Shown piece after piece: positions 11,224 through 23,453 of a stretch of DNA of 64,000 nt. The translations under genes and the position numbers were made by a program. The stretch's first letter is position 1. Every line of letters starts with the position of its first letter. Source of the DNA: Leptobrachium leishanense (taxonomy: Eukaryota; Chordata; Amphibia; Anura; Megophryidae); the NCBI GenBank assembly GCA_009667805.1, contig CM019063.1:349002862-349066861 (forward strand). Direction: 5' to 3'. The notes beneath the pieces are model-generated. The model was not told the DNA's origin. It was given only the letters and a program-made list of their open reading frames with translations, and did no database searches.

Positions 11224-11580
11224 TAGTGGTTCCCTACTCTGGTCAGCGAGTACCCTTAACAGACCAGGATTTTCAGATCACTGAAGCACAGCACAGGTGA
11301 TATGATTTGATGCGCAGTGATTTGCGTATTCAGTCTGAATTTTCCCAAGGTGATCCTTAAAATCTGTCCGGTTAGGGGTACTTAACACTGCCAAACAGTG
11401 TTTCTCAAACCTCTTCTCGGGACCCCCAACCAGGACAGGTTTTCCAGTTATCTGAAGCACAGCACAGGTGATATGATTTGCTGCTCAGTGATTGCAGGAT
11501 TTAGTCTGCATTTCCCCCAAGGTTATCTGCAAAATCTGGCCTGGTTGGGGGCTCCCGCGGAGAGGTTTGAGAAACACTGC
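11224..11580. repeat. Tandem pair of a hAT-like MITE (cagtgtttctcaaacc termini)
   Basis: Two related units, about 11224-11390 and 11391-11580, share ttcagatcactgaagcacag / ttatctgaagcacagcacag followed by gtgatatgatttg. The outer and junction ends are versions of cagtgtttctcaaacc and its inverse ggtttgagaaacactg, which resemble hAT ends of the CAGTGTTTCTCAA type. No coding capacity. Confidence 0.6.
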
Positions 11581-12681
11581 CGTAGAATATACTCTTACCC
11601 TCAGTTTACATGGAGAAAAAAATATCAAGGGTTTGCATAAGTGAAGTTGCCCACTATAATATATCTTTTTGAAATGCACATGGATGCTAAGCCACATTAG
11701 TAATGGGCAGATACATTTATGTATTTGAGTGTAGAAATTAAGGTATCTAATTAAACGTTGACAAAGCCTATTAAGTGAATTTGAAGGCAAGTTCATTACC
11801 CAAGCAGCAGAGACCACTATAAGAGACTATAATTAGGTAAAGTAAGGTAGTCCTTTAAAACCTCATTCAAACAGGTGAATTGTGTGTTGGAATTTATGTT
11901 GAATGTTGGTCTCCAAATGTATTTTATGTGCATATTCCACACAAATGCACTCAATGACATGCTCCCATCTACCAAGTGAACATAGATAACCTTCATTAAT
12001 TAAAATGTGTTGAGGTAATTTCTGCAGTTTTTGCATTTCAAACAGGACCTCAAAAACACGTGGGTTGCCTTTGCTGTGGCGTATCTCGCCACAGTCAGTG
12101 TTGCATTGTTTATGGTAGACTGCAAAATGGTATATAAAACACATGAGAGGATGCTGAATAAGAACACACAGGTAATTTCCTATTTTTGGAAAATTAATGT
12201 GTCTGGTAGTTCACATTTCCTTTCAGTGATTTTGACAACTGTTGTAGAAACCTTTATGCAGATCAATACGGAGATGATGCTAAAACATGTCCTGTATGCC
12301 TAATTAGTCTTGCTAATGTATAAATTGCCTCTGTGAAAGTGTAATTTAAACTTTTATGATTTTTAGTAATATATGCACATATTCTTGCTATATACATAAA
12401 TACTATATATTAAAAAGATAACCTTAATTTTGACAATCCTTGGTAAGTTTAACGTTTCAAAGTAACAAATAGTGGATGAAAATGGCAGTGACCATCTCAA
12501 CTGTAAGAAGTAGACCATAGCAAAGAGATGAATAAAGGTGGTAAGGCACAAAGAGTAGCCAAATAAAATAAAAAAATCAGAATGAATTGCTTTAGTTTTA
12601 TCTACATTGCTGCTTTTATAATTTAAGAAGAAATATTTAACACGCTATTACGTTTTTAGAGACATTTGTCCCTATTCCAAG
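11581..12681. other. AT-rich intergenic or intronic sequence
   Basis: No gene and no recognisable repeat. The 93-codon frames near 11863-12303 overlap on opposite strands and have no family features. Confidence 0.5.
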
Positions 12682-12760
12682 GTTGGTGTTAACGTAACCA
12701 GAGCTGTTGTAAACTTACTAGAGCCATTAAAGAACCCTATAACGTAGTTGATACATTTTA
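12682..12760. repeat. Half-copy of the gttggtg...ctctggtt hairpin MITE
   Basis: gttggtgttaacgtaaccag and agctgttgtaaact here match both arms of the hairpin at 60094-60632. Confidence 0.6.
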
Positions 12761-12789
12761 CCATCATATTCCAGGGTAGATGTTTTTTA

Positions 12790-13115
12790 GCCTCTTCGCC
12801 CCCGGAATGCAGTGCAGAACTGCCAGATACTAGCAACGGCGCTCCACGCTAATGCAAGTACTGGCTCATGGAGTCTATAGGACTCCATGGTACTTTGCGG
12901 AAGCTTGCTCTCGTGAGATTGCGCAGATCAGCAGGGTGCTCACGGAGGGAGACTAGGAACTTTTTGTTCCCAGTCTTATTCTACTCCTGGTGAGAGGAAG
13001 CGGTGGATCACACCACCCTTTTCACTGCAGGATGAGAGGCGAGTATGGGATTTAAATGGGGGGGGGGGGGTTTCCACACCAATGTTATGATTTTGCATTT
13101 GCAAAATCATTTACA
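12790..13115 (+). repeat. Dispersed repeat, inverted partner at 19430-19690
   Basis: tggagtctataggactccat, gagactaggaactttttgtt, then a G12 run at 13058-13070 and gattttgcatttgcaaaatc. The same series in reverse complement occurs at 19415-19690, and looser forms at 22190-22440. No open frame. Confidence 0.75.
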
Positions 13116-14376
13116 ACAACTTTTAGGAGTCAGTATTTCTCGGTGAAATACCAGCTCCTGTGTAGAACCGCTGGCTACTTCGGAATTGTCTGCACTTCCA
13201 TATAGAGTTTGCAATTAACGTCTCCCATAAAAAGTGTATGAGACGTTAATGTACAATAAACTTGTGCATGTAAACGGCTGCATCTGAGCAAGCTCAGCTT
13301 GCGTCAGGAATGGAATGTCGCTTCCCGCCAATAAGCTAACGACAGTAACAGACTACGTGTAATGTTTCCTGGGATTAGTTTATCCACAACTAGGGAACAG
13401 GGGTCAAGTTGTGGGGGAATGCATGCACTATTTTTGCAGAGGGGACAGAGATATATATATATTTCAGTCCCCGAAGGGACTCGCTGCGCTCAGCGAGGTG
13501 GCCAGACGAGCATCAGAGTGGAGGGATGTCCACTCTCTCACAGACGTTCCATCTGCTCTCAAAGATGCTCGTCTGACCCCGGCCGTAGACGGGCAGTTCT
13601 ATCTTGGAAATAAAATTGTTGTGCCAGTTCGTAATTTTTAAATGAGCATGTATATATTATGAAAGGCTCCTTTTCTAAATTTGACCTCTATATGTTGATT
13701 GGACAGTTTACATAAGGTGAGGTTTAAGTAGTGTGTATATATATATATTTATTATATAATTCTCGGTTTGGCAAAGAGATTGTTTTGAATTCCCGAATAC
13801 CAATAGTTTCCGAAATAGATTTCTTTTTAATTATTGTAAAATAAAAATCGTTATCAGGGCATTAGTGTGCATGGTAAATTTTTATAGCTTACTGCACCAA
13901 AGTTCCTGAAACTATTCAGGCGGTGTGTAAATATTGTGCAGGTTGCTAAAAATGGTTTGGCCTAAATTTATTAAAATCTTGCATAATGTTTTATTTGGTT
14001 CATTCTTTATTGGATAAGGAGAGTATGAAGTGCTACATTTCATGTTTTGTAGATTTCTTTGAAAATTAGGAAATCAGAATGTGACAATCTTGCTCACTGG
14101 TTAACCCTTTCACTACCAAGCACTTAAACTTTTATTATGCTTTTTACATTTAAAACCTTATATGCATAGTTAGTTAAATGGAGCGAACACTAGTCATTTT
14201 CGCATAAAAAGTTGCTCTGAGATGAAAGATTACAAAAATCTACATTTGTTCGTTTATCCTTTGTGGAAATGTTGCTGGGATGAATGTTTCTTAACTCTGT
14301 GGTGTCCCTTTTGTTGCTCAATTTCAAATGGGATCTGCATTATTGGCAGACCATGGCCTTTGTATCAGATGCAGTA
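13116..14376. other. Non-coding sequence with small hairpins
   Basis: ccagacgagcatc (13503) and gatgctcgtctg (13562) form a small inverted pair with a 46-base loop. The rest is AT-rich and unrecognised. taaccctttcactaccaagc at 14102 matches 35138-35157, so part of the 3' half belongs to a dispersed repeat. Confidence 0.45.
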
Positions 14377-14800
14377 AGGCTAGGGTCAGACGAACACATT
14401 TTTCACGTCCGTGAAAAAGTGCGTTCGAACGAACGTACGTATTTTTTCCCGGAATACGCGATAGCGGTCATACGATGCGCCCTTTCGTCCGTGATTTTGT
14501 ATGGATCATCAATAAAACACTTTTTGTGTCTGGACGTTATGTTGGCCGGACATTAGCAGCGTCTGACGTCTCCTAATCACGCAAACACGCCGCTAGAGGA
14601 CGCAGCGCACTCTGTACGTCAGTAGTAGCGGTTTGACGTTCTAGAAAAAATGCGTTCGTTTGCCACTTGCGTTGTGCGGACGAACTGTCGTGCGGCCGTA
14701 CTTCGTGTGTTCCCCGGCATTGGACGTCATTTGCTGCTAGCACGGCCGTGATTTCGTGCGGCTAAACGCACGTTAAAAATGCGTTCGTCTGACCCTAGCC
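14377..14800 (+). mobile_element. PIF/Harbinger-like MITE, copy 2 (424 bp), TAA duplication
   Basis: Ends ggctagggtcagacgaacac and gcgttcgtctgaccctagcc are near-perfect inverses. TAA flanks both sides (14374-14376 and 14801-14803). The interior is CpG-rich with gtcatttgctgctagcacgg, shared with copies 1 and 3. Confidence 0.88.
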
Positions 14801-15757
14801 TAAATGTGATAAAGATAATAAATTGCCAGAGATCCTACTAATGGGTATATGTAGTTATCATAATATGATTAGCAATGAAGCTTCCAAAAAAAAAATCCAA
14901 TATACTATGTAAAAATATCTGAATGTGGACATAGGACTTTGTAGTGAAATTACAGAAACTGTTCTAGTCATAATCCCCTGAATCTTATCCCTCTACAACT
15001 GTGAGTTACCCCAGAGCTCTCCATGTATTCTGCCCCCCTCTGGCTGTTGTAATGCTTCAGTACCTTTTTGTTAAACTTTTTAATACAGTGGCTGCTTCTT
15101 GTTTCTTTTGAAGTAATACAGGATAAGAGGAGGGAGATCTTACTGGAAAATTAATTTCTTGAGCGAAAGAACACCATTCTTGCATTAAAAAGGAATGCAA
15201 ATTAGGTTTTATGTTAATTTTTTGTGTAATTGCAATGCAAATTAGTGTGAACACATTTTTGGTAGGGAAGAGTTAAAGTAACTCCTCAGAAACCGCTTCT
15301 TTTTCGTAAAGTCCATCTGTAATACATGCTGAGACCGTTACCTGTCTCATATGGGTTATCTCTTCTGATCTCACCCGATAAGTATACACTATGAGCTCTG
15401 ATTGAACCTCATATTGCTGTGCCTATGTTATCTCCCAGATGATAATACCCTATAGACAAGTACGACAGTTGCATTTTTAATTCTTACATGCTGTGGAAGA
15501 TTCTTGGCTACAAACGTTTTTTAGGGGAAAAGTGGGAAATGGAAGCTTTTTTTTGGAATGCAGATTGAGATTAATCTCTATCAATGGAGATAATCATAAA
15601 TCACAATAGATGGAATAAACATTAAATACATGAAGTTACTGGTAAACTGAGCATGAGTTAACTTATTTTAGTTGAATGTTTAGTATGGTCTTGATTATGC
15701 TTTTGAAATTTGCCTCGTCATTGAAACAGAAATATGTTGGTTTTTTTAAAAAACAAC
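14801..15757. other. AT-rich sequence, nothing recognised
   Basis: No gene or clear repeat ends. Ends in tttttttaaaaaacaacaaa (15741), which resembles the sequence just right of the next palindrome. Confidence 0.5.
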
Positions 15758-15869
15758 AAAAAAATAACAAAAAAATTGTGGGGAACGGACACTAGAGCAA
15801 AAATGGAAAATATAACCCCGTTGCCCAAAGCACCAAAAGTGCGGTCCCAATCCGCACCAAATCAACAGA

Positions 15870-16970
15870 AAAAAGAAAAATCGGTGATCGGCGTGTCCGC
15901 GTACGCGGTCTAGGGGAAATATCTAATAATACAAAGGGATATTTGATAATACAGAAATGTACCATACAATATTGATGACTGTATAAGCTGATTGAAAGTT
16001 CATGAGAAAAGTTCCTAGAACAAAGGAAAAATATAATAGTGAAGTCCAGTCATAACAACAGATGGGAAAATGAAGGGGAGGAGATGAATCCACTCACACT
16101 CTCCAGAGCCTCATTAGGCTCGATCACTTCGCCTGTGGGTGTTTCTATGGCTCACCCAATAGCTCTCAGAGGTAGACTCGTCTTACGGCCTTGATATCCT
16201 TTCAGGATCCTGGATCGTCCGTAGGTTCTCCAATATTTGGATGCCGATAACCTTCAATAACTGACTTCTCTCAGGTCTTGGTATTCCTTTAGGGTCCTGG
16301 ATGTTTTACAGGTCATACCCTATAATGACTTGTAGGAATCCTTTAGGGCTTCATCAGTTGTAAAAGAAAAATAAAAATAAAATAAAAACACAAATAAATG
16401 GGAAAAGCACTAATATGAAACAGATATTAGTGCTTTTCCCATTTATTTGTGTTTTTATTTTATTTTTATTTTTCTTTTACAACTGATGAAGCCCTAAAGG
16501 ATTCCTACAAGTCATTATAGGGTATGACCTGTAAAACATCCAGGACCCTAAAGGAATACCAAGACCTGAGAGAAGTCAGTTATTGAAGGTTATCGGCATC
16601 CAAATATTGGAGAACCTACGGACGATCCAGGATCCTGAAAGGATATCAAGGCCGTAAGACGAGTCTACCTCTGAGAGCTATTGGGTGAGCCATAGAAACA
16701 CCCACAGGCGAAGTGATCGAGCCTAATGAGGCTCTGGAGAGTGTGAGTGGATTCATCTCCTCCCCTTCATTTTCCCATCTGTTGTTATGACTGGACTTCA
16801 CTATTATATTTTTCCTTTGTTCTAGGAACTTTTCTCATGAACTTTCAATCAGCTTATACAGTCATCAATATTGTATGGTACATTTCTGTATTATCAAATA
16901 TCCCTTTGTATTATTAGATATTTCCCCTAGACCGCGTACGCGGACACGCCGATCACCGATTTTTCTTTTT
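15870..16970. repeat. 1.1-kb virtually perfect palindrome (547-bp arms, 7-bp loop)
   Basis: 15870-16416 is the reverse complement of 16424-16970, with loop gaaacag at 16417-16423. I found no mismatch on reading through the arms. The left arm continues outward for about 100 bases (15775-15869, aacggacactagagc...) that have no counterpart on the right, so the right arm is a truncated inverted copy of the left. Similar A/T tracts (tttttttaaaaaaca) lie at 15741 and 16968. No coding capacity. Confidence 0.92.
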
Positions 16971-17557
16971 TTAAAAAAACAAAATGAAATTTTTGTATTA
17001 ACTGGTTCGATTTTGCATAATGTGTTGAAATGGTTTATGGAAACTATTGTTGCTATATAAATGATAATGATAATAATGTGCTTGCAAAAAAGAGAATGAG
17101 AGGAATACACTAAAAGCTTATATTTAAGAATTCGCTATTCAATATATTTAGATACGTCTTCCCCTTTATAGTTTTGCTTTTCATGGGAGAGTGTTGGCAT
17201 TATTCTTTAGATTGTTGTTTTTAGTGGACATTTTGGTTGCACAATTTGATCTGATTTAGGTCTGAAGTAGGTTGCTTTCATAATACAGCAGTTGGTCAGT
17301 ATATTAACATTTTATTAACTATGGACCCGATTTATAAATTGATCCAATCACAGAAAAGTAGTACCTTTTTTTTGGTCACAATTATGACTTTTTCAGTTTG
17401 GGAGATTTAATTAGGAGCATACTGGCTTTAAATAAATGCAATTTGATTTTTGGCACTTGCAAGGAGCCATTTATTCATCTGTGGCTGAATTTTTTTCGGT
17501 TGAATTAGACAATTTTTTAAAATATCGATCAACTCTCTCGCTATATATCCACATATA
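16971..17557. other. AT-rich sequence, nothing recognised
   Basis: Short unrelated open frames only; no repeat ends seen. Confidence 0.5.
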
Positions 17558-17559
17558 TA

Positions 17560-19105
17560 CACTGCTCAAAAAAATAAAGGGAACACTTAAACAACACAAT
17601 GTAACTCCGAGTCAATCACACGTCTTTGAAATCAAACTGTCCACTTAGGTAGCAACACTGATTGACAATCCAGTCCACATGCTGTTGTGCAAAAGGAATA
17701 GACAAAAGGAGGGAAGCATATAGGCAGGTAGCAAGACATCCCCAATAAAGGAGTGGTTCTGCAGGTGGTGACCACAGACCACTTCTCAGTTCCTATGCTT
17801 TCTGGCTGATGGTTTAGTCATTTTTGAATGCTGTCGGTGCTGTCACTCTAGTGGTAGCATGAGACGGAGTCTACAACCCACACAAGTGGCTCAGGTAGTG
17901 CAGCTCATCCAGGATGGCACATCAATACGAGCTGTGGCAAGAAGGTTTGCTGTGTCTGTCAGCTTAGTGTCCAGAGCATGGAGGCGCTACCAGGAGACAG
18001 GCCAGTACATCAGGAGACGTGGAGGAGGCCGTAGGAGGGCAACAACCCAGCAGCAGGACCTCTGCCTTTGGAAGGACAGGAGGAGCACTGCCAGAGCCCT
18101 GCAAAATGACCTCCAGTGGGCCACAAATGTGCATGTGGCTGCTCAAACTGTCAAAAACAGACTCCATGAGGGTGGTGTGAGGGCCTGACGTCCACAGGTG
18201 GGGGTTGTGCTTACAGCCCAACCCCATGCAGGACGTTTGGCATTTTCCAGAGAACACCAAGATTGGCAGCTTTGCCACTGGTGCCCTGTGCTGTTCACAG
18301 ATTAAAGCAGGTTCACACTGAGCACATATGACAGGGTGTGGAGATGCCGTGGAGAACGTTCTGCTGCCTCCAACATCCTCCAGCATGACCGGTTTGGCAG
18401 TGGGTCAGTAATGGTGTGGGATAGCATTTCTTTAGGGGGCTGCACAGCCCTCCATGTGCTCGCCAGAGGTAGCCTGACTGCCATTAGCTACCGAGGTGAG
18501 ATCCTCAGACCCCTTGAGACCATATGCTGGTGCGGTTGGCCCTGGTTCAATGCTAGACCTCATGTGGCTGGAGTGTGTCAGCAGTTCCTGCAAGACAAAG
18601 GCATTGATGCTATGGACTGGCCCGCCCGTTCCCCAGACCTGAATCCAATTGAGCACATCTGGGACATCCTGTCTCGCTCCATCCACCAACGCCACATTGC
18701 ACCACAGACTGCCCAGGAGTTGGGGGATGCTTTAGTTCAGGTGTGGGAGGAGATCCCTCAGGAGACCATCCGCCACCTCATCAGGAGCATGCCCAGGCGT
18801 TGTAGGGAGGTCATACGGGCACGTGGAGGCCACACACACTACTGAGCCTCATTTTGACTTGTTTGAAGGACATTACATCAAAGTTGGATCAGCCTGTAGT
18901 GTTGTTATCCACTTTAATTTTGAGTGTAGCTCCAAATACAGACCTCCATGGGTTGCTCAATTTGATTTCCATTGATAATTCTTGTGTGTTTGTGTTGTCA
19001 GCACATTCAACTATGTAATAACCACAGTATTTAATAAGAATATTTCATTCATTCAGATCTAGGATGTCTTATTTTTGTGTTCCCTTTATTTTTTTTTGAG
19101 CAATG
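17560..19105 (+). mobile_element. Tc1-like transposon with cactgctcaaaa termini (1546 bp)
   Basis: Left end cactgctcaaaaaaataaag and right end ctttatttttttttgagcaatg are inverse, each followed outward by TA (17558-17559 and 19106-19107), the Tc1 target duplication. A transposase pseudogene fills the middle. This terminal sequence is one I recognise from Tc1 elements of fishes, lampreys and amphibians. Confidence 0.92.
17859..18845 (+). pseudogene. Tc1-like transposase, two stops and a lost catalytic segment
   Basis: One frame runs from [16 protein letters not shown] to GHTHY with only two stops, TGA at 18186-18188 and TAA at 18302-18304. The N-terminal helix-turn-helix region ([20 protein letters not shown]) is clear. 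The first catalytic Asp remains (FTD before the second stop). The segment that should carry the second Asp reads WPWFNARPHVAG and is shortened, so that Asp is missing. The third acidic residue is present in SPDLNPIEHIWD. The first stop could be a CpG decay from Arg. The enzyme is therefore dead both by stops and by loss of an active-site residue. Confidence 0.9.
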
Positions 19106-19414
19106 TATATACACACACACGGTATGTCAGATTTTCTATTTCAAAATGGTTCTGCCACGCGCTTGCCAAATTCAGGGCCAGGTTTCCACAGACTCCTAGA
19201 ATTTTACTTGTCGCTCCTATTCCGATCTTGACTTCACAGGTGAAAACGTTTCATGCCTTGCAGCTTGCTCAAACTTGCTGTACTTAACCGTCTCCTATAC
19301 CTAACACAAAGTATTTTTAGCGTCTGAACAAGTGAGGTATTACAAAGTGCTGGCGCAATTTACAGTCGGGATACGCAAGCAAAAAATTTTAACCTCTAAA
19401 AGATGGTGCTAAAT
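19106..19414. other. Spacer after Tc1-like element
   Basis: Starts with a short CA repeat (19110-19120); otherwise nothing recognised. Confidence 0.45.
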
Positions 19415-19690
19415 GATTCTGCAAATGCAAAGTCATTTAAAACGCTCCAAACCCCCCCCCCCCCATTAAATCCCATACTTCTCATCCTGCGGTGAAAAGA
19501 GTGGCCCGATCCGTTGCTTCTTCTCGCTGAGCGCAGAGTGAGACTGGGAACAAATAGTTCCTAGTCTCCCTTCGCGATCACTCCGCTGCGCTATCTCGCG
19601 TTCTGGAAGCACAAGCCTTCATGGAGTCATATGGACTCCAGGAGCTGATACCTGCAGTAGCGCTTCCGGTGTCACTGCATATATCAGGGA
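19415..19690 (-). repeat. Inverted copy of the 12.8-13.1 kb dispersed repeat
   Basis: A C14 run at 19451-19465, ttaaatcccatacttctcat, gagactgggaacaaatagtt and catggagtcatatggactcc match 12790-13115 in reverse complement. Confidence 0.75.
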
Positions 19691-20159
19691 GGTTAGCGCT
19701 GCGTTCCTAGGCGAGGTGCTGAGATCTCACGTTCCCCAGAATAGGACATTAACATGGAGACAATGAGGGAAAATCTACAAGCAAATTTTTTCCTGCTTAC
19801 TGTCTCCATTTTGGCGTCCACAATGGAATAGAGCCCATACTCGGAAGGCTATATGCATTTTTTTTTCATTGGGGTCCCATATGCTGTGCAATCGATCACT
19901 TATTTTTCACCATTGTTAGACTTGCTGTTCTTTAGAGATGTTCTTTCTGTATTTGTCCTAATGTTTCCTCTCTATATCAATATACTGTTTATATTCAACT
20001 TTGTTAGTCATTCATCCAGTGTTCAAATAAATGCTACGCTAATGTTTTTCGGTAAATACTCGGAATCTAAAGACCTGTAGTGGCTCCACAACTGTGTATT
20101 TCATTTTTAAATGGATTCCAGCAGCAACGGTGTAGGGTGGGCTTTCAATGTAAATTTTT
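19691..20159. other. Non-coding sequence, nothing recognised
   Basis: No gene; no repeat ends identified. Confidence 0.45.
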
Positions 20160-20660
20160 ACTATATTATCTCCTGGCTAAAATCTTACCTCTCCAATAGA
20201 TCATTTTCTGTAACCTATGCTGGCAATTCCTCCTCTTCCATGCCTTTGTCAGTCGGCGTACCCCCTAGGTGGTGTCCTAGGTCCTCTGCTCTTCTCCATC
20301 TATACTTCCTCACTGGGTAAACTCCTCACTAGCTATGGCTTTAAGTATCACCTATCTCCTGCCTCTCCCCCTGCAGTCCACTTTAAATACATCAGCCGGC
20401 TTATCCATCTCACCCGTCGTTCTGTCTCTGACGCTCCTCTCTGTGAATCTCTACACTGGCTCCCCATTCACAGCAGGATCAAATTCAAACTACTCACCCT
20501 GACCTACAAAACCCTCACTAACACCGCTCCTCACTACCTGTCCTCACTAGTCACCAGATACACCCCAGCCCGCTCCCTAAGATCCAACAATGACCTGCGC
20601 CTGGCATCCTCCATCATTACCTCTTCACATGCCAGACTGCAGGACTTTTCTTGTGCAACA
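20160..20660 (+). mobile_element. L2-type LINE reverse transcriptase fragment, internally deleted
   Basis: Translation gives WLKSYLSNRSFSV and [14 protein letters not shown], the RT region before the catalytic YADD box, with a frameshift between them. After a deletion that removes YADD, the sequence resumes with [20 protein letters not shown] and [20 protein letters not shown], the region C-terminal to the RT. The order and motifs match the better copy at 54600-55471. Confidence 0.82.
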
Positions 20661-21055
20661 TTACTATTTAGTGCATATTTAACAGTCCTGGCCTTACAGC
20701 CACTTTCTAGCATTTGTGTCAAGTTCTGATTAGTACTTTATACAGTAGTTGGAGGTTTTTTTCGCCGGTGGACAAGCTAATTCCTGACAAACAGCTCTGT
20801 CGAGAGTTATTTTATCTTCTTAGAACTTGCAATGTATCCCTATGTTTTTTGTTTCTTTTTAAAGTAAGTTCTTGTGAGAATGTCATAATGAATCAAATGG
20901 AGCTGAAAAGGATTTAATTACGAAAGGATGGTGGCAACAAGTTTCATAAAAAGTCCATTAACAGGGCGATAAAAAACCTAGGCCATCTATAACAAATGGT
21001 CAAAGGTCTGTAAATAATTAGAGAAGCGCAAATTTAAAACATTAACTTCTATTAA
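20661..21055. other. Non-coding spacer
   Basis: No gene; no repeat ends identified. Confidence 0.4.
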
Positions 21056-21834
21056 AGGGTCACTACCAACAAAAAATCAAAAGTCCTTGTTTTGTTTATT
21101 TTATGCTGCTGATATCTTGCATGTGCTTTTTTCCCCTTGTATTTTTAGTTAACAAAATGTCACAATGTGCATCCGTTTTGTGATCTTTGTGTTGTAAACC
21201 CCCCCCCCCCATATTTTTACATACTTGCTCCTCACTGGGTGGCAATGGCCATAGAATGGAGTGAACAGGTCATTCATGGACGCATATCATTCGTATTGTG
21301 TGAGATGTATTCAAGAGGACATCACTGGGGGTAGATTAGAAACCTTTTATCTCGGCAACACAATCGATCCACTACTGCTTTATAACATTAACATGGGATC
21401 AGGGACCCCAATCTCGTTGTATTGTATAAGATTTATTCAAAGGACATCACCTGAGTAGATAAAGAAGTCTTTTAAGCTCCCGGTCTTATCTCATTCAGCC
21501 TCCAGTTCTTGTCTGGAGTAGCCCAAATCACAATAGACTTCCAACCGCCTTATCTAAACATTCCCCCCTCCATCTCATTGACTGTTAAATACTGTATAAG
21601 ATAACACACAGAGTAAATCGCACCATTAGATTTTGGAAAATGTTGCATCATGGGAAAAATGCATAAAATGGAAACCAGATAATTAAAACCTAACTTTATT
21701 TTTCCCTTTTTACATGCAATTACTTCAGAAAAAGAAAAACAAAGCAGCAGCATCTGTTTTATAATGTTGTTTTATTTGTTATTTGTAATGCACAAGTAAT
21801 CTAGTTACAGCTTATGTAAGTGGCAGTGTCCCTT
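21056..21834. mobile_element. MITE-like element with TTAA at both ends
   Basis: Left TTAA (21052-21055) then agggtcactacc; right ggcagtgtccctt then TTAA (21835-21838). The ends are inverse with mismatches. A TTAA duplication points to a piggyBac-like origin, which is inference. Inside, about 21275-21335 and 21405-21465 are direct repeats (cgtattgtgtgagatgtatt / cgttgtattgtataagattt). The right 220 bp recurs at 7575-7781 upstream of PURG. Confidence 0.6.
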
Positions 21835-22084
21835 TTAAGTTATGAGGTCTCCGTATTCCCTCTGGAATGACCAGAATAGATTAAACTTGTATACTGTGTT
21901 ACAGATACTGTATATTTCACATGTTCGTTTGTTTTCGAAGGCGATCTCTTCATACTTGGCTTGTGCCTTTTTGAATTTTACACATTGTACAGTTTATATA
22001 CTTGTATCTTTTACGCATTATGACACCTGAAGGTTTGCAATCCTGTAAAGAAACAAAGAGCTATATTTCACTCAACTTTGTAAT

Positions 22085-22437
22085 GGGGAGCTGCTGATGG
22101 CAGAATTTGGCACAGGCTGTCAACACAACCATAAGTAGCTCCCTCTTACCGCATATTACAAGTGGTCTGTCAGTAACTCCCATTTGTTACACAAGGAGCT
22201 GCAACTCTGTTGGCATAGTCTCCTGGAGTCCATTGGACTGCATGAACCAGAAAGCCCTCAGTAACCTCTCAAGACTGGCAAATGACACTGGGAGCTGTTT
22301 GTTCGTAGCGTCCAGTCTTCTAGCAGCTAGAGAAGGCGGACTGTGCCGTCATCCGTATCGTGCAACCAGAGGTGAGTATTGTATTTTTTTTTCCGAATGT
22401 TTAATTTGCGCTAAGTGATTTTGGAAATGCAAAATCA
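22085..22437. repeat. Diverged dispersed repeat related to 12.8 and 19.4 kb copies
   Basis: tctcctggagtccattggac and ggaaatgcaaaatcaact parallel blocks of the other two copies. No gene. Confidence 0.45.
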
Positions 22438-22733
22438 ACTTAACCTCTTACCACTGAGTGGGCTGTGCCCAGCGATGGGGCGTTAACGCCCATGGGACAT
22501 ACTAGTATGCCCCGGCTGCTGCGGCGGGCCCTTCCTTTCAGCCTGCCTACACAGCTGACACGTGGCGCACATCATTTGCTGCAGGGGAACGGCCTGCGTT
22601 CAGGCTGTCCTGTGGCAGCTAATGACATGCGCCAACTGCTGGGTGGGACTGTCGTGGCCCATTGACGCCAGCGGGGCGTACTATGCTACCCCGCAAGGAC
22701 AGCATAGTATGCCCCACAGCAGGAAAGGGTTAA
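22438..22733. mobile_element. Foldback MITE with ttaacc(c/t)ctt ends
   Basis: Left ttaacctcttaccactgag, right gcaggaaagggttaa. Inside are inverted catactagtatgcccc / gcatagtatgcccc blocks and the hairpin gcgttaacgcccat. No coding capacity. Confidence 0.6.
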
Positions 22734-23453
22734 CATCAACTTTTTTGAAAGTTATTTTATTTTTTGAGAAAGCCTAACAAATGGCATTGGAATTACTCAT
22801 TTTCTGGCGCCCAATACCTTCTGCTTCCTTTACAAAGTATACTGGTCATTACAGCTTAACCGCAAAGTGAGCTTTAAGTTTAACTGGAATTGCAGAGAAG
22901 CAACTAACAAAAGTGGGACTGTTGGCGCTCTTGAGTGAGCTGTAAAATTTAATAGCTTGAGCGGAATAGGATTCAAAGTATCATGTCTGTGCAAAAGAGT
23001 GTGGTCCTAGCACCAAAGCACTACGGAACAGAGACAAAGTTGGATAGCACTTCTTCCACCTAGTTAAGGCAGTAAACGTTTAGCAAATCTTTTTGTCTGG
23101 AGTCTTTTATATATGTGGCTGTTTCATATATAGTGATGTCATCTTTGAAAATTAGAGTGTGTTACTGCAACGGTAAACTGTTCTAAGTATATGGAATAAA
23201 ATATATATTTTAAATACTCCATTGAATCTAAAGGATAATCTAAAAGAAAAAATACATCTTAGCGTTTTCATACATCTAATCCTAATAATGGTAGGAAATT
23301 GCCATTACCTGACGTATCATCACTGCTGTGGATGCATAACTACTCCCATTTCTGCATTGTCATCCCCCACACAGGAATTAGACATCTAATGCCATGGTTG
23401 TACCAAATGGGGTACATGGGGATTCTTCTCTGTTCGCCCAAAATTGGGTACCT
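22734..23453. other. AT-rich sequence, nothing recognised
   Basis: No gene and no clear repeat ends. Confidence 0.45.

Noticed and set aside
16470..16505. Hammerhead motif in the 16-kb palindrome (actgatgaagccctaaagga)
   Set aside because: The CUGAUGA core is present, but GAAA is absent (AUUC follows) and stem II is only about three pairs.
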